NCBI RefSeq assembly: GCF_000143415.4
Contig: NW_003314288.1
Span: forward strand, 629,619-693,618
Length of the DNA: 64,000 nucleotides
Origin: Selaginella moellendorffii
Lineage: Eukaryota; Streptophyta; Lycopodiopsida; Selaginellales; Selaginellaceae
Direction of reading: 5' to 3'
The position numbers and the translations under genes were made by a program. The notes under the pieces are model-generated. The model was given only the letters and a program-made list of their open reading frames with translations, did not search any database and was not told where the DNA came from. Of this stretch, positions 41,810 through 53,549 are shown piece by piece. Within the stretch, counting starts at the first letter, position 1. Each line of letters opens with the position of its first letter.

Positions 41810-42372
41810 TTGTTTGGTGCTTCGGTTTTGCTTGTGAAGAAAGACGGTTCAATGAGGATGTGTATTGACTACCATGCCTTGAAAAAGAAGACTATGAAAG
41901 ACAAGATGCCAATGCCACATGTGGATGATATCTTAGAAAAACATGGTGAAGCACGAGTGTTTACTAAGATTGATTTGAGGAGTGGATATCATCAAATTGC
42001 TATGAATGATGCATCTATCTTCAAGACGACATTCAACACGAGTTTCGGGCATTTTGAGTTTACGGTTATGCCATTTGGTTTGACGAATGCACTAGCCACA
42101 TTTACTTGGTTGATGACGGAGGTCTTTAGGAGTTATCTTGATGAGTTTGTGGAGATTTTCTTGGATGATATTCTTGTTTTCAGCAAGAATATGGAGGAGC
42201 ATAAGATGCATTTGCACAAGGTTCTTTTGTTACTCTGTGACAACAAATGTGAGTAAATGAAGAAGAGTAAATGTGAGTTTGCAAAGTCAGAGGTGGAATA
42301 TCTAGGCCATATTATAACATCTAAGGGTGTGAAGACGGATCTAAAGAAGGTGGTTATGGTGGAGAACTAGCC
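41810..42372 (+). pseudogene. reverse transcriptase of element C
   Basis: VKKDGSMRMCIDYHALKKKT, FTKIDLRSGYHQIAM (first acidic motif intact, unlike element B), [12 protein letters not shown] and FVEIFLDDILVFSKN. A stop at 42254-42256 and the element E insertion at 42373 end it. Confidence 0.85.
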
Positions 42373-42377
42373 TACAC

Positions 42378-43268
42378 TGTAGCACACCTGAATTTGGAGC
42401 CAAACTCCAAGCTCGTTGCACTACAAAACGAGGGTCCGGTATAATCCCACAAGCACCAGCTCCCCGTATCCAGCACCTATATGCAAAATGGTGTCAGATG
42501 GAGTCTGGCACAATTTTGGCATACCGGTGGCCTAACACGAGGAGGAGGGTACCCCACCAACTAGAGCAACATGAAGCTTGGGCTTAAACCCAAGCCAGAT
42601 GCAGAACAAGGAGCGACACAGCCCAGCGGGAGCCAAACTAATGTCTCAGGTGGTCGGACATGCATTCCAACCACTATCCCTACTAGTACGGTGATGTGTG
42701 GTTTGGAAAAGGAGGTTCAACCTTTAGTTGTTATGCTATCCACTACATCTTTGAAACAGGCTGTCGTAATGAAAAAGCACTTCGAGTTACTACNNNNNNN
42801 NNNNNNNNNNNNNNNNNNNNNNNNNNNNNNNNNNNNNNNNNNNNNNNNNNNNNNNNNNNNNNNNNNNNNNNNNNNNNNNNNNNNNNNNNNNNNAATGTAT
42901 GGGACCAAAATGAGACCAACACTAAGGGCATGATAGTGAAGGTGTTTGGTAGACACGGTAAGTTATCATTCAGTGATATTGAGGGATTAGTTTCAATACA
43001 TGGGGGTTCTTAATACTAGCAAGTGCAAGTTAATGACAGGAGTTTCTCAAACCAGGCCGAGTATGCTCAACAAGAAACACATAGGATTCCTACTTTATGT
43101 TTATCCGATTTAAATACACGGTCATTGACTAGTTTCTCAACTAGCTCAAGTGGGAACAATAAAGGGAACTAACTGTACTAACCTTTTGCCATCATGGCAG
43201 TAAGGAAAGAGTGTCCGTAAGGACTAGCCGACAAGTATCTTTCAATACCCGAAGTCACATTTGCGACA
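42378..43268 (-). repeat. 3' LTR of element E, with gap
   Basis: Pairs with 48869-49784. The 100-N gap at 42794-42893 lies inside; comparison with the 916-bp partner suggests roughly 125 bases are really missing there. Confidence 0.88.
42794..42893. other. assembly gap (100 N)
   Basis: A run of exactly 100 N, typically a placeholder size. Frames drawn across it are artefacts. Confidence 0.99.
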
Positions 43269-43869
43269 CTCTCCCCAAGATCAATGTCCTTGTCGATGCA
43301 TACCCGAGTCTAACAAACCGTCAAGGAAACAACTTCAAAAGTTAACGGAAAGCATACTATATGGGAAATACACCGACTTAAATGAGTTATGGAACAACCT
43401 CTCCTTTACATCTAAAGACATTAAGACTTAGACACCCTCTGGCCATCACCGACAAGAAAATGACTAACAGAGTTAGCCACCCTTTCTGCTCCGAGTACCA
43501 CTCGGCTTACGAAGGAATGATACATCCCTGCCTGCAGGGACATAGGGAGAAGGCCAGAGGCCCAACTGCCCTTGAGCAAGAAATCAACCCCATCGGGAAG
43601 ATTTAGACAACTATTATAAACTAGCAGATTAAGTTGTTTACATGACCATGCCCCTTTTCAAAAATGAGTCATCGAGAGAGAGGCGGGGACTTGTGATCAG
43701 TCTATAAGAGTTATCCCCATGGTTATGGATTAGACCCATGCACCGAAGTGCCGAAGTCAGCCTACCAAAACTGACCCAAGTACGAATGAACGAAAGAAAC
43801 GACACTTTTTTTTATAGAAATATATTACTTTATTGATTTGCAAGATTTATTACAAAGCTGTTACAAAAA
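43269..43869 (-). other. 3' untranslated part of element E
   Basis: Non-coding stretch between the pol stop and the 3' LTR, ending in the purine-rich tract next to 43268. No further gene seen. Confidence 0.5.
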
Positions 43870-44502
43870 CTAGTCTTTATTACTATTCTCATACTTCGTG
43901 ACAAGCTCACAAGCATGTGTAAGATTCCTAAGAGGTTTCCAAGTTGATTCACAAGTTGGGTAACCTTTCCACTTAACTAGATATTCCTTGGAACGACCAC
44001 CATGAGCTTTGTGAGACAAGAGAATTACTTCGACCTCATACTCCATGTCACCATTCACAACTTCCGGAGGGGGATGAATATCCACACAGCGATCCGCAGC
44101 AACATGATATGGTGCTAGTAAACTGACATGAAACACATCATGTACATTGGACAACTCATCCGGAAAATCCAACTTATAGGATACATCACCAACTCGCTTC
44201 ACCACTTGATAGGGTCCAACATATCGTGGCAATAACTTCTGAGATAAACATCCCTTAATGTTCAAGTTCCGGGAAGATAGCCACACTTGATCTCCCACTT
44301 GATAGGATACATCCCGACGATGCTGATCCTTATCATGTCGATACCTATCCTGAGCTTTGCCCATCGCCTCAGTAGCCCTAGACCAAGCTTGGCATAACTG
44401 CTCCACATAAGTCTCAACAGCCGGGACCAACATTTTGGACATAGGTTTCGTACAACAATCTGCTAATGAACCCCACGAGCATTCCTTTGCAGCATCTCCC
44501 AT
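43870..44502 (-). pseudogene. integrase C-terminal end and chromodomain of element E
   Basis: VSYQVGDQVWLSSRNLNIKG, YVGPYQVVKRVGDVSYKLDF and NVHDVFHVSLL are the usual integrase C-terminal motifs. The chromodomain follows: EYEVEVILLSHKAHGGRSKE, YLVKWKGYPTCESTWKPL. In a slightly different frame from the core, with a shift near 44490. Confidence 0.9.
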
Positions 44503-44972
44503 GGAGAACAGCCTATAGCGCTGTGAAATGTGTTGTTATAACATATTTCTGCTGTATCCAAATGCTCAACCCAATCACGTTGGTCTGCCGCAACATAGTA
44601 CTGCAGATAATCCTCAACTTGAGCATTCACACGTTCAGTCTGCTTATCAGTCTGAGGATGATAAGCTGTACTAAATTTTAGCTTGGTACCAAACAGCTGG
44701 AACAATGTGCCCCAAAACTTCCCTGTAAACCTCAAATCCCTATCCGAGATCATCTCTTCGGGAAGACCCCGAACCCGCACGACTTCATGGAAAAAGAGCT
44801 TTGCTGCTTGTTTCGCAGTCACTGTTCCCACAGTTGGAATGAAGTGTGCAATCTTCGACAACCTATCCACAACCACCATCAAAGTATCATAACCCCTAAA
44901 CTTCGGCAAGCAAGTGACGAAATCAAGTGTCACATTTTGAAATGGCCATGCCGGTGCTGGAATGCACTGCAA
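44463..44972 (-). pseudogene. integrase core of element E
   Basis: VTLDFVTCLPKFRGYDTLMV, MISDRDLRFTGKFW, AYHPQTDKQTERVNAQVEDY and ICYNNTFHSAIGCSPWEM. The three acidic residues (D, D, E) are in place. The N-terminal zinc finger upstream (about 44980-45260) is broken. Confidence 0.88.
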
Positions 44973-45268
44973 CTTTCCAGCCTGCTTCTCAGTTCTGCGC
45001 TTACATTCTTTTGCTGTCCACCATGTCTCACTGCTAGAACATCATGATGTTCCCGCAGAAACAACTGTTGTAGATCCTTAGAGGGAAGATACAATCTTTC
45101 TTGCTTATGAAATATAGACCCATCCTGAACCGAGAAGTGAAGCTTCGCATTGGTGTGGTTAGCAACGTTTGCTGCCTCGCTACCAGAGTTCTACTTCGAC
45201 AACTCCGCACGGTGTAAGATTGCTTTTGCCAATGAATCACTTCCATACGAAGCCCGAACATCCTCCAA

Positions 45269-47173
45269 CTAGTCCGAACTGATTGCCGATATTGCCCGGA
45301 ATTGAGTTTGACGACTCAACGCATCCGGAATAATATTGTCTTTACCAGGTTTATATATGATTTCAATATCATATCTAGCAAGCTTCTCTTGCCAACGAGC
45401 CTGCTTCGGCGTAAACTTAGGCTGTGTAGCAAAGTAGCTTAATGTGTTACTATCCGTATAAACCTTGGTATGTCCACCCAAGTAGTGTCTCCAGTGTTCC
45501 AGGGCCAACACTATAGCAAACATCTCTTTCTCATGCATTGGCCATCTTCATTGAGTTTCATCCAATTTCTTGGAATAAAATGCAACGGGACAACCATGTC
45601 GCCTTAGTGTAACACCAACTGCTTTGTCACAATCTTGCTACAACACGGCACCAATAGCATAACCAGATGCATCACAATGCACTTCGAAGGGTTTATCAAG
45701 ATCTGGGATCCTGATAACAGGAACCATAGTCAAGATCTCCTTCAACCATACAAAAGTATGCTGACAAGCTGGTATCCAATGAAACGGAATATTACTCTTC
45801 GTCAACTCAGTCAACGGAAGAGCAATTCTTGCAAAATTGCGGACAAACTTGCAATAGTATCCCGCCAAACTGAGAAAGGAACGAACATCTGATACAATGG
45901 TCGGAACTTCCCAGGACTTCATTGCTTCCACCATCTTTGGATCGACCTCAATCACGCCACCACCAACTATATGTCCGAGAAAGTTTACGCGCAATTGTCC
46001 AAAAGCACATTTACTTTCCTTAGCATACAGTTTGTGTTTGCGCAACTTCTGAAACACCAGCTCCAAGTGTTTCAAATGATCCTCTAATGTTTCACTAAAG
46101 ACTAGAACATCATCAATGTATAAGACAACAAATGTGTCCAAATAATCTCCAAATATTCTATCCATCATAGTGCTGAATGTTGCTAGAGCATTCCATAACC
46201 CGAACGGCATGACAAGGAACTCATAAGATCCGTACCGAGTCTTAAATGCTGTCTTCTCCACATCCTGATCTGCCACCCGTATCTGGTGATACTCGGACCG
46301 CAAATCAAGTCGCATAAAATTCTTAGCCTTTAAGAGTTGGTCAAACAAGTCATCAATGCGAGGCAAAGGATAACTGTTTTTAACTGTGATCTTGTTGAGT
46401 GCTTGATAGTCAATACACATCCTCATGGTTCCATCCTTCTTCATAACAAAAAGGACTGGCACTCCATAAGGTGATTTACTTGCTCAGATACTACCTTTGT
46501 CAAGAAGCTCCATGAGTTGCTTTTTGAGTTCAGCCATCTCCTTGATGTTCAACCGATATGGAGCTTTCGTAGGCGGTTTAGAACCCGAAATAACCTCAAT
46601 CCGATGATCAACCTTACGGCTAGGAGGTAGCCCTGGCGGCAAATCCTTCGGAAAGATATCCTGATTCCTCACCAACAACTCCAATATCCTCTTTGGTACA
46701 GGATCAACCCCGTCGCCGATTCGAACTGAATCACCAACACCCTCAGCTTCCATCACTTGAACCCAAAAGGTCCGACATCCCCTCTTAGCTGCTTTTTGAG
46801 CGGCCCTCACAGTCAAGAACTTTGCTTCCCAATCCTTTGAGGAACGCTTTTGCAACTGAAAGGATACATTAGGATATCTTTTTGACTTCAATGTGATACG
46901 ACTTTGTTTAGCACCATGAATCCCCTTTATATACTTATTGAAGAAATCCATACCAAACACCATCTGAAAATCTGGTATCTTCAACACTACCAAGTCCACT
47001 CTTTCTTTCCACTTGGATATCTTTATTGAAACATCACTCACAAACTTTCTGGCTACTTGCCCACCTTCCGCAAACCAGAAGTGCATAGGCGACATTTGCT
47101 CAGCATTCAATCCTAACAACATAACTAAGTCTTCAGATATCACGCTGTGTGTAGGTCCCATGTCAATCATCAC
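45269..47173 (-). pseudogene. protease, RT and RNase H of element E
   Basis: The protease has MMIDMGPTHSVISEDLV, with Met where Thr or Ser normally follows the catalytic Asp. RT has [46 protein letters not shown] and [14 protein letters not shown] (YIDD intact). RNase H has [12 protein letters not shown], then after a frame break MHEKEMFAIVLALEHWRHYL and KDNIIPDALSRQ. Stops and shifts lie near 46484 and 45540-45640. Confidence 0.9.
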
Positions 47174-48725
47174 TCAGATTCGGTGTCTGCGGACAAAGCC
47201 TATCAAATACATCAACGGATCAATGTTTGCATTGACTGTAAGAAAAGCTTGAGGAAAGCAACGTAAGTTACTCACCTCTTCTTCCTCATAGTCTACATTG
47301 ACCAACTCGTCAACCCCTTCAGGTTCACCACCACTGTCTTCCCTCATGACATTAACCCGAGATCTTGTCTTATGCTTGTTGGGACATTCCAAGGACCTAT
47401 GTCCCGACTCTCCACAATGGAAGCAATGACCCACACTACCCGTTCCACTAGGAGCCGGTTTTGTAAGTTGTTGCTGCTTGTACCCACCAGGAGGAGGAAT
47501 AGAGGGCCTAGGATCGGAAGAAGTTGCTGGTGGTCTCCAGCCACCACCACCTTTGTTAACTGTTGCTTGTGAGCCTCCAGAGCAGAACCTGCCTTCCACC
47601 CTCTGTTTCCAATCACCTTGCTTATTCCCAAATGCTAGGAACAAGTTTTGCATGTTGCTGCTGCTTGTACCCACCAGGAGGAGGAATAGAGGGCCTAGGA
47701 CCAGAAGAAGCTGCTGGTGGTCTCCAACCACCACCACCTTTGTTAACCGTAGCTTGTGAGCCTCCAGGGTGGTACCTACTTTCCACCCTTTGTTTATGAT
47801 CACCTTGCTTATTCCCAGAATTTCTATTCTTATCCAAGTTACCAGCATACAATTGCTGATATTGTTCCATGAGCGAGTGACTAAAGGCAACTTGCTGCAC
47901 TGCCTCCTTACACTCCAGGTACGTCTTCGGCTTAAACTTCAAAATCTCATTACAAGAAAGTGAACTTAAACCCTCCAAGAAATAACTCCGAGCATCTTTG
48001 TCACTCATATTTGCAATCATAATGCGCTTTTGAGCAAACGCATTAACGTAATGCATAAGGTCCCCTTGCTGCTTTAACCGCCACAGCTCTGCGCAAATTC
48101 TCAAACCAAGATCATCCGGCAAGTATTCCTTACAGATACAAGACCGCATCTTGGTCCAATTTCTAGTTTGCCCTTTTTCAGCACATACCTGGCGCCACCA
48201 AGTTTTGGCATGATTGGTGAGAAAGGATTGCAGACACGCAACTTTCATATGATCATCTATGTCTACCGCTATGAAATAGTTTTCCATATTGTAGACCTAG
48301 TCTTCTAAAACCTGATAGTCACGCATGCCTCTGAAATTGGGTGGTTTCGGGGGCTTGAACTTCGAAACTCGTGCAACCGGGGGCAGCTGCAGAACTTCAT
48401 CGTCCTTAGAACTTGAAGAGGAGTTCGGTTGCTTAGGTTTAGCTGGTTTAAGGGCCTCAGCTTCTTTCTTCCTCTTCTTGTTCTCCTTCTTCAATTTGCG
48501 AATCTCCTTTCGCAAATTCTCGACTTCCTGAGCTGTACGCTGCAATGCCACAGCATCTGGCTCTTCCTCTTCCGACTCAGCCTCAGCCTCTTCTGCAGCA
48601 TCTCTAGCAGGAGTTTCCTCCTCTTGATTCGCCCGTCTAGAGGTTTCAGTGTCATCAGCACAGTTCCTCTTCACCATCCTGCTAGCTGCATGCATTCTTC
48701 TATCAGTAACTGAACATGCATACAA
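47174..48725 (-). pseudogene. gag of element E
   Basis: The N-terminal part is Glu-rich with a Lys-rich coiled-coil-like run (VENLRKEIRKLKKENKKRKK). After a stop near 48297 the capsid part reads CLQSFLTNHAKTWWRQVC and EYLPDDLGLRICAELWRLKQ. The nucleocapsid has CFHCGESGHRSLEC. Between them a block of about 180 bp is duplicated in tandem (roughly 47475-47640 and 47655-47820, the GSQATVNKGGGGWRPPA region) in slightly shifted frames. Confidence 0.88.
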
Positions 48726-48868
48726 CGTTCTTACTGAATGGTGCTATCCAACTAATCCTACACAAGTCGCTTTAGATCTACTAGAAAAGTCTCTGCGTAT
48801 GCAACTTGAGTCACAAAATCTGACAAAAGTTGGATAGGAATCGCTAAGACAATTGCTCTGATACCAAA

Positions 48869-49784
48869 TGTAGCACACCTGAATTTGGAGCCGAATTCCA
48901 AGCTCGTTGCACTACAAAACAAGGGTCCGGTACAATCCCATGAGCACCAACTCCCCATATCCAACACCTACACGCAAAATGGTGTCAAACGGAGTCTGGC
49001 ACAATTTTGGCATACCGGTGGCCTAATGCGAGGAGGAGGGTACCCCACCGACTAGAGCAGTGTGGAGCTTGGGCTTAGACCCAAGCCGAACGTAGAACAA
49101 GGAGCAACACAGCCCAGTGGGAGCCAAACTAATGTCTCAGGTGGTCGGACATACATTCTAACCACTATCTCTACTATACATTTGGAACCTCCCATAGCCC
49201 CTTCCCCCTTGAGGAACACACGCTTTGGGCTTTCACCCCAAGCCTCCCTTAGTACCAGGAGTTAGTCTCTGGGACAAGTCCGAAACTTACTAAATATGGA
49301 ATGTCCTTAGATTGCGAATTTGGACACGGGATGAACATCATCGTGTTCAGGCCGATCTCTACATTCCACAGATATGCCAAATGAGCAAATCTAGACACTT
49401 TCCATAAATAGTATATGGGACCGAAATGAGACCAACACTAAGGGCAAGTTAGCGAGGGTGTTTGGCAAACACGGTAAGCTATCATTCAGCGATATTGAGG
49501 GACTAGTCTCAATACGTGGGGGTTCTTGATACTAGCAAGTGCAAGCCAATGACAAGAGTTTCTCAAACCAAGCCGAATATGCTCAGCAAGAAACACATAG
49601 GGTACCTACCTTATGTTTATTCGATTTAAGTACACGGTCATTGACCAATTTCTCAACTAGCTCAAGTGGGAACAATAAAGGGAACCAATTGTATTGACCT
49701 TCTGCCGTCATGGCAGTAAAGAAAAAGTGTCCATAAGGACTAGCTGACAAGTATCTTTCGATACCCAAAGTCATATTTGTGACA
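48869..49784 (-). repeat. 5' LTR of element E
   Basis: 916 bp, complete. The adjacent minus-strand sequence TTTGGTATCAGAGCAATT (48868 leftward) is the initiator-Met primer-binding site. Confidence 0.92.
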
Positions 49785-49789
49785 TACAC

Positions 49790-50500
49790 CGACTTCAATG
49801 GCTAAGTTATGCAATTTCCTTGGTATGGCTAGTTACTACCAACATTTTCAACATAAGTTTGCAGAGGTGGCTATTCCTTTGACATGATTGTTGCACAAGA
49901 ATGTGCCATTCGAGTGGAAGAAGCCACATGAAGATAGTTTTGTGGCATTGAAACGGTTGTTAAGCGAGGCTCTAGCACTTTACATTACTAATTCATCAAA
50001 AGCTTATGAGGTGACATGTGATGCAAGTGGTTATGCACCGGGAGGAGTTCTCATGCAAGAGGGACAACCTATTATATATGAGAGTCGAACTTTAAATCCC
50101 GTGGAACAATGCTATTCCATATATAAACAAGAGTTACTCTCTATTGTTCATGCTTTATAGACGTGGTGGCACTATCTTTATGGTGCAATATTCACGGTGT
50201 TGATGGATCATAAACCCTTTGTATATCTTTTCACATAGAAGGAGTTGAACACTAGGCAAGTTTGTTGGATGGTCAAACTCATGGAGTTTGGGAAGTTTCT
50301 TATTGAACATCGTTTAGGAAAATCGAATGTGGTGGCAGATGCTTTATCTTGTGTTTGCCATGTGATGGCATTACAAACATGGTTTTGTCATCATTTGAGT
50401 AAAGTGGTTAATGAGTTTGGGCAATTGGTTAAGTGTGCTCAGGGTCAAGATGTTGAGGTGGTCTTGTTGCAAGTTCAGATGGAAGCACCTTTTTCATTAG
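49790..50500 (+). pseudogene. RNase H of element C
   Basis: Continuation after element E: SYYQHFQHKFAEVAIPL, LHKNVPFEWKKPHEDSF, YEVTCDASGYAPGGVLMQEG, QELLSIVHAL, a stop, then LGKSNVVADALSCVCH. Closely parallels element B at 29640-29797 plus 35366-35822. Confidence 0.85.
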
Positions 50501-51560
50501 TGGATGGGATTCTTTACTACAATGGCTATATGTATTTGCCATAAGTGGATACATTAATTACTTAGGTATTCCTTTATCATGATTGTCCAAAAGCCAGTCA
50601 TTTTTGGGGGAAAAAGACATATGAGTTGATTAAGCATAATTTCAATTGGAGGAATATGAAGGCTGATATCCTCAAGTATTGTAAGTCATGTGAGCTCTGT
50701 CAGTGGGTAAAGATGCCATGAGAGAAGCTAGGGGGACTTTTGCAACCTTTACCTATTCCTCAGAGCCATTGGTGTAGTATCTCTATGGACTTCAGCACTT
50801 GTTTGCCACAAGCACATAGGCAAAAGGAGCAAATATGGGTTATAGTGGATCATTTGATGAAGTATGTGTGGTTGTTGGCTTTTTGGAAGACTATCACTAC
50901 CTTAAACTTGGTTGCGGTCTACTTGGAGAAGGTTTTTCTTGATTTTGGTTTGCTGGAGGACATTGTTAGCAATTGAGATTCAAAATTCACTAGTGGATTT
51001 TGGAAAAGCTTTGCAAAGGCTATACAAGTGACTCTGAAACTCTCAAGTGAAGGTCATCCTCAGATGGATGGGGAAACTAAGTGTGTGAATCAAGTGGTGG
51101 AGGATATGCTACAATGTAGCATTGGTCAAAGGTAAGGATAGTGGGATTTATATCTTCCATTGGTGCAATTTGCCTACAACAATAGCTAACACAGTGGAAC
51201 CAAGTTAAATCTTTACTTTGCCATGTTTGGAAGGCATCCTCAAACAGTAGTGGAGTTGGAATTGCATTTGAGTAAGGATGTTCAAGAAAAGCTTGATTCA
51301 GAGGCAACTAATCTAGCCACGGAACTTGATGAGATTTTGGTGGTGTGCAAATGAAATTTGCAAGCAGCTTAGGATAAAGCGAAGAAGTTTGCTCATGAGT
51401 ATCATCAATTCCGGAAATATAAGGTGGGTGATCTTGTCTTTGTGGGAATGATTTTTCTGTCAAGTGAGCAGCAAAACACTAATGCCTTTGCGGAATGGAA
51501 AGATTGATAAACTTTCTTATCGGTATGCTAGTCTATATGAAGTGTTAGAGCGCATTGGTA
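50500..51560 (+). pseudogene. integrase of element C
   Basis: Degraded copy: a finger near 50590-50720 (CELCQWVKMP), core near 50760-51100 (ISMDFSTCLPQ, a broken SNXDSKFTSGFW, HPQMDGETK) and C-terminal scraps to 51560 (KYKVGDLVFVGM, YASLYEVLERIGKA). Stops are frequent. Confidence 0.8.
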
Positions 51561-51586
51561 AGGCAAGTGTAGCTGCCAGCTAGGGT

Positions 51587-51808
51587 TGTTAGGCGTTAGC
51601 TTTGACCACATGGTCAATGTCGATCAAAGGGAGGCTCAAGGGTTTATGAAGGCATGTTAGGGTAAAAACTTTAACCTACCCTAGGTTTCACTATGGACCG
51701 GTAGTGCAAAGGAGCTTTTGAGGTAGCTGGGGGTGGTTGGGTGGTGAGGAACTTCCTAATCTAGTTTAGGAAGATTAGATTGTTGACTTTTCCTGCTTTG
51801 TCATAACA
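51587..51808 (+). repeat. 3' LTR of element C
   Basis: 222 bp, begins TGTTAGGCG, ends CATAACA. Same family as the element B LTRs, with a partial mate at about 40044-40148. Confidence 0.88.
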
Positions 51809-52196
51809 CAATTATTGTTCATGATATGAGGAATGTCATGGATGGGGACATAACATTGGAACTTTTCAATAATATGCAAAAAATACTCTTATCCTCTTTT
51901 GACATTTATGGATAATAGGAGTTCTATTTCCTGTGCTTCTTCTATATCACTAATAAATAACAAAAGTCCTCATATTCTCTCTCCTCCACTCTCTTTTATA
52001 ACATGCAATATAGAATTAATGGAGGATGAGTGGTTTATGTTTGTTTTTGCTGGAGTCATAAATAGTATAATTATGATGATCTTGGTGGACTTTTTAGCTT
52101 AGCAATTTCCTCTATTCAGTGTTTAATTGTTTGAAGTTTCATTATAGCAAGTCTCTTGTACTTCTGTTTACTAATCATAAGTCATCAGTATAGATA
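51809..52196. other. spacer, no gene recognised
   Basis: AT-rich, short random frames only. Confidence 0.5.
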
Positions 52197-53549
52197 TTAT
52201 GTATGGAAAAGCTGGCTGTGTGGTGTGGGCATTTGGAGGAATCGAGAAGGATCTTTGATGCATTGCTGGCAAAGAACATTGCATCTGGACGGTGCTCACG
52301 AGCGCATATGCTGAGAGTGGGCATCCGGGCAAGGCCAAGGCAGCGTTCGATCAAATGGTGGTGCAGGATGTAGTTTCCTCCACTGCGATGGTCAAGGTGC
52401 TGGGCGATTGCGGGCGGATTGGATTGAGCAAGCAGTGTTTGATGCGATGCCCAAGAGGAACGGCAAGACGTGGGCGACGCTGCTGCGGGGATTTGCTCGC
52501 GGCGGAGAGATTGGGCAAGCGAGAGAGGTGCTGGATCAGATGCCCGAGACGAATGTGGTAGCCTGGACGATCCTCCTGCAGGGTTTCGTGCAGCGCGGGC
52601 GAGTGGGCGATGCGAAGGCTGCATTTGATCCATGCCTGAGAAGAACAGCATCACTCGCGCGGTGATGCTCGTCATGTTTGCGGAGAATGGATACGTGGAG
52701 GAGGCGGAGGATGTCTTCCAGGAGATTGTCCACCGAAACGCGATCCTCTGGGGCAGCTATGCCCAAAATGGGGATTTGATTCAAGCCAAGAGTTTGTTTG
52801 ATAGGATGCCTCTGCACAGCATACTTGATTATGATCAAGTCATACGCGCAAAAAGGTGATGCTGATCAAGGAAAACAATTGTTTGAAGCAATGCCACACA
52901 GAGATCTTGTTTCATGGAACTTGGATAATCGCTGTTTATGCCCAGAGAGGTCGTTTCAAAGACGCTATATGAGCGTTTTCTTTGTGTTGCTGCTGGGATT
53001 CCTATTCATGGAACACAATTCTCGTGGTATGCGCTTTAGATGCAAATATTTGTGAGGCAAAGAAGACGTTTGATAGAATACCAACTTGGAATTTGGTCTC
53101 CTGGAACACGACGCTAGCAGCATATGCCCAGACCAGCCATGCGTATTCTGCGATCCAGCTCTTTTGGGCGATGTTTCTTCACGGCTTTGATCCCGACAAG
53201 GCAGCGTTTGCCATCGTTTTGACGGCATGTAGCCATCTGGGGCTTGTCAAGGAAGCAGTAAGCTACTTCACGGCAATGAGCTTTGACAATGGATTGGATC
53301 CTTCGCAAGACCACTACACCTGCATTGTTGATGCTCTAGGACGGCAATTGGAAGAGGCCGAGGATGTCCTGGAGAATGCCTTTGCCAGCTGATGGAGTTG
53401 CATGGGCAACGTTTCTTACCGCGTGTAAAAACCACGGGGAGATGAATCGAGGGATGCATGCTGCGGAATTTACGTGCCAGTCCAGCGTTGTGAGTGATGC
53501 ATTGCCTTATGTGATGCTGGAGAACATCTTCAGAGCAGTTCAGACTTGA
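52197..53549 (+). pseudogene. pentatricopeptide repeat pseudogene
   Basis: PPR motifs in at least three frames: VLTSAYAESGHPGKAKAAFD, KTWATLLRGFARGGEIGQAR, VVAWTILLQGFVQRGRVGDA, VMLVMFAENGYVEEAEDVFQ, NLVSWNTTLAAYAQTSHAYS, then a typical PLS end (FAIVLTACSHLGLVKEAVSYF and HYTCIVDALGR). Frame changes occur near 52430, 52630, 52790 and 53390. The end resembles the start of an E domain (VAWATFLTACKNHGEMNRG) but no DYW domain follows. Unrelated in detail to the repeat-expanded PPR at 4997. Confidence 0.85.

Larger units (their letters stand above)
42378..49784 (-). mobile_element. chromovirus (Ty3/gypsy) element E inserted in C
   Basis: LTRs 42378-43268 (with an assembly gap) and 48869-49784 begin TGT and end ACA in element orientation. 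The target duplication TACAC is perfect (42373-42377 and 49785-49789). Next to the 5' LTR the minus strand reads TTTGGTATCAGAGC, a primer site for initiator Met tRNA. The tract GATCTTGGGGAGAG precedes the 3' LTR. Gag (48725-47174), pol (47173-44463) and an integrase tail with chromodomain (44502-43870) follow in order. Confidence 0.93.
40044..51808 (+). mobile_element. Ty3/gypsy element C, related to B, split by element E
   Basis: The 5' LTR is only partial (about 40044-40148, from GAGGAGCTTTTGAGGTAGC to CATAACA); the 3' LTR is complete (51587-51808). Between them on the plus strand are gag (40134-41100), protease (41101-41715), RT (41810-42372), then after element E RNase H (49790-50500) and integrase (to about 51560). 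Proteins are close to those of element B, so B and C are one family. C carries more stops and a truncated left end, so it looks older. Confidence 0.85.
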
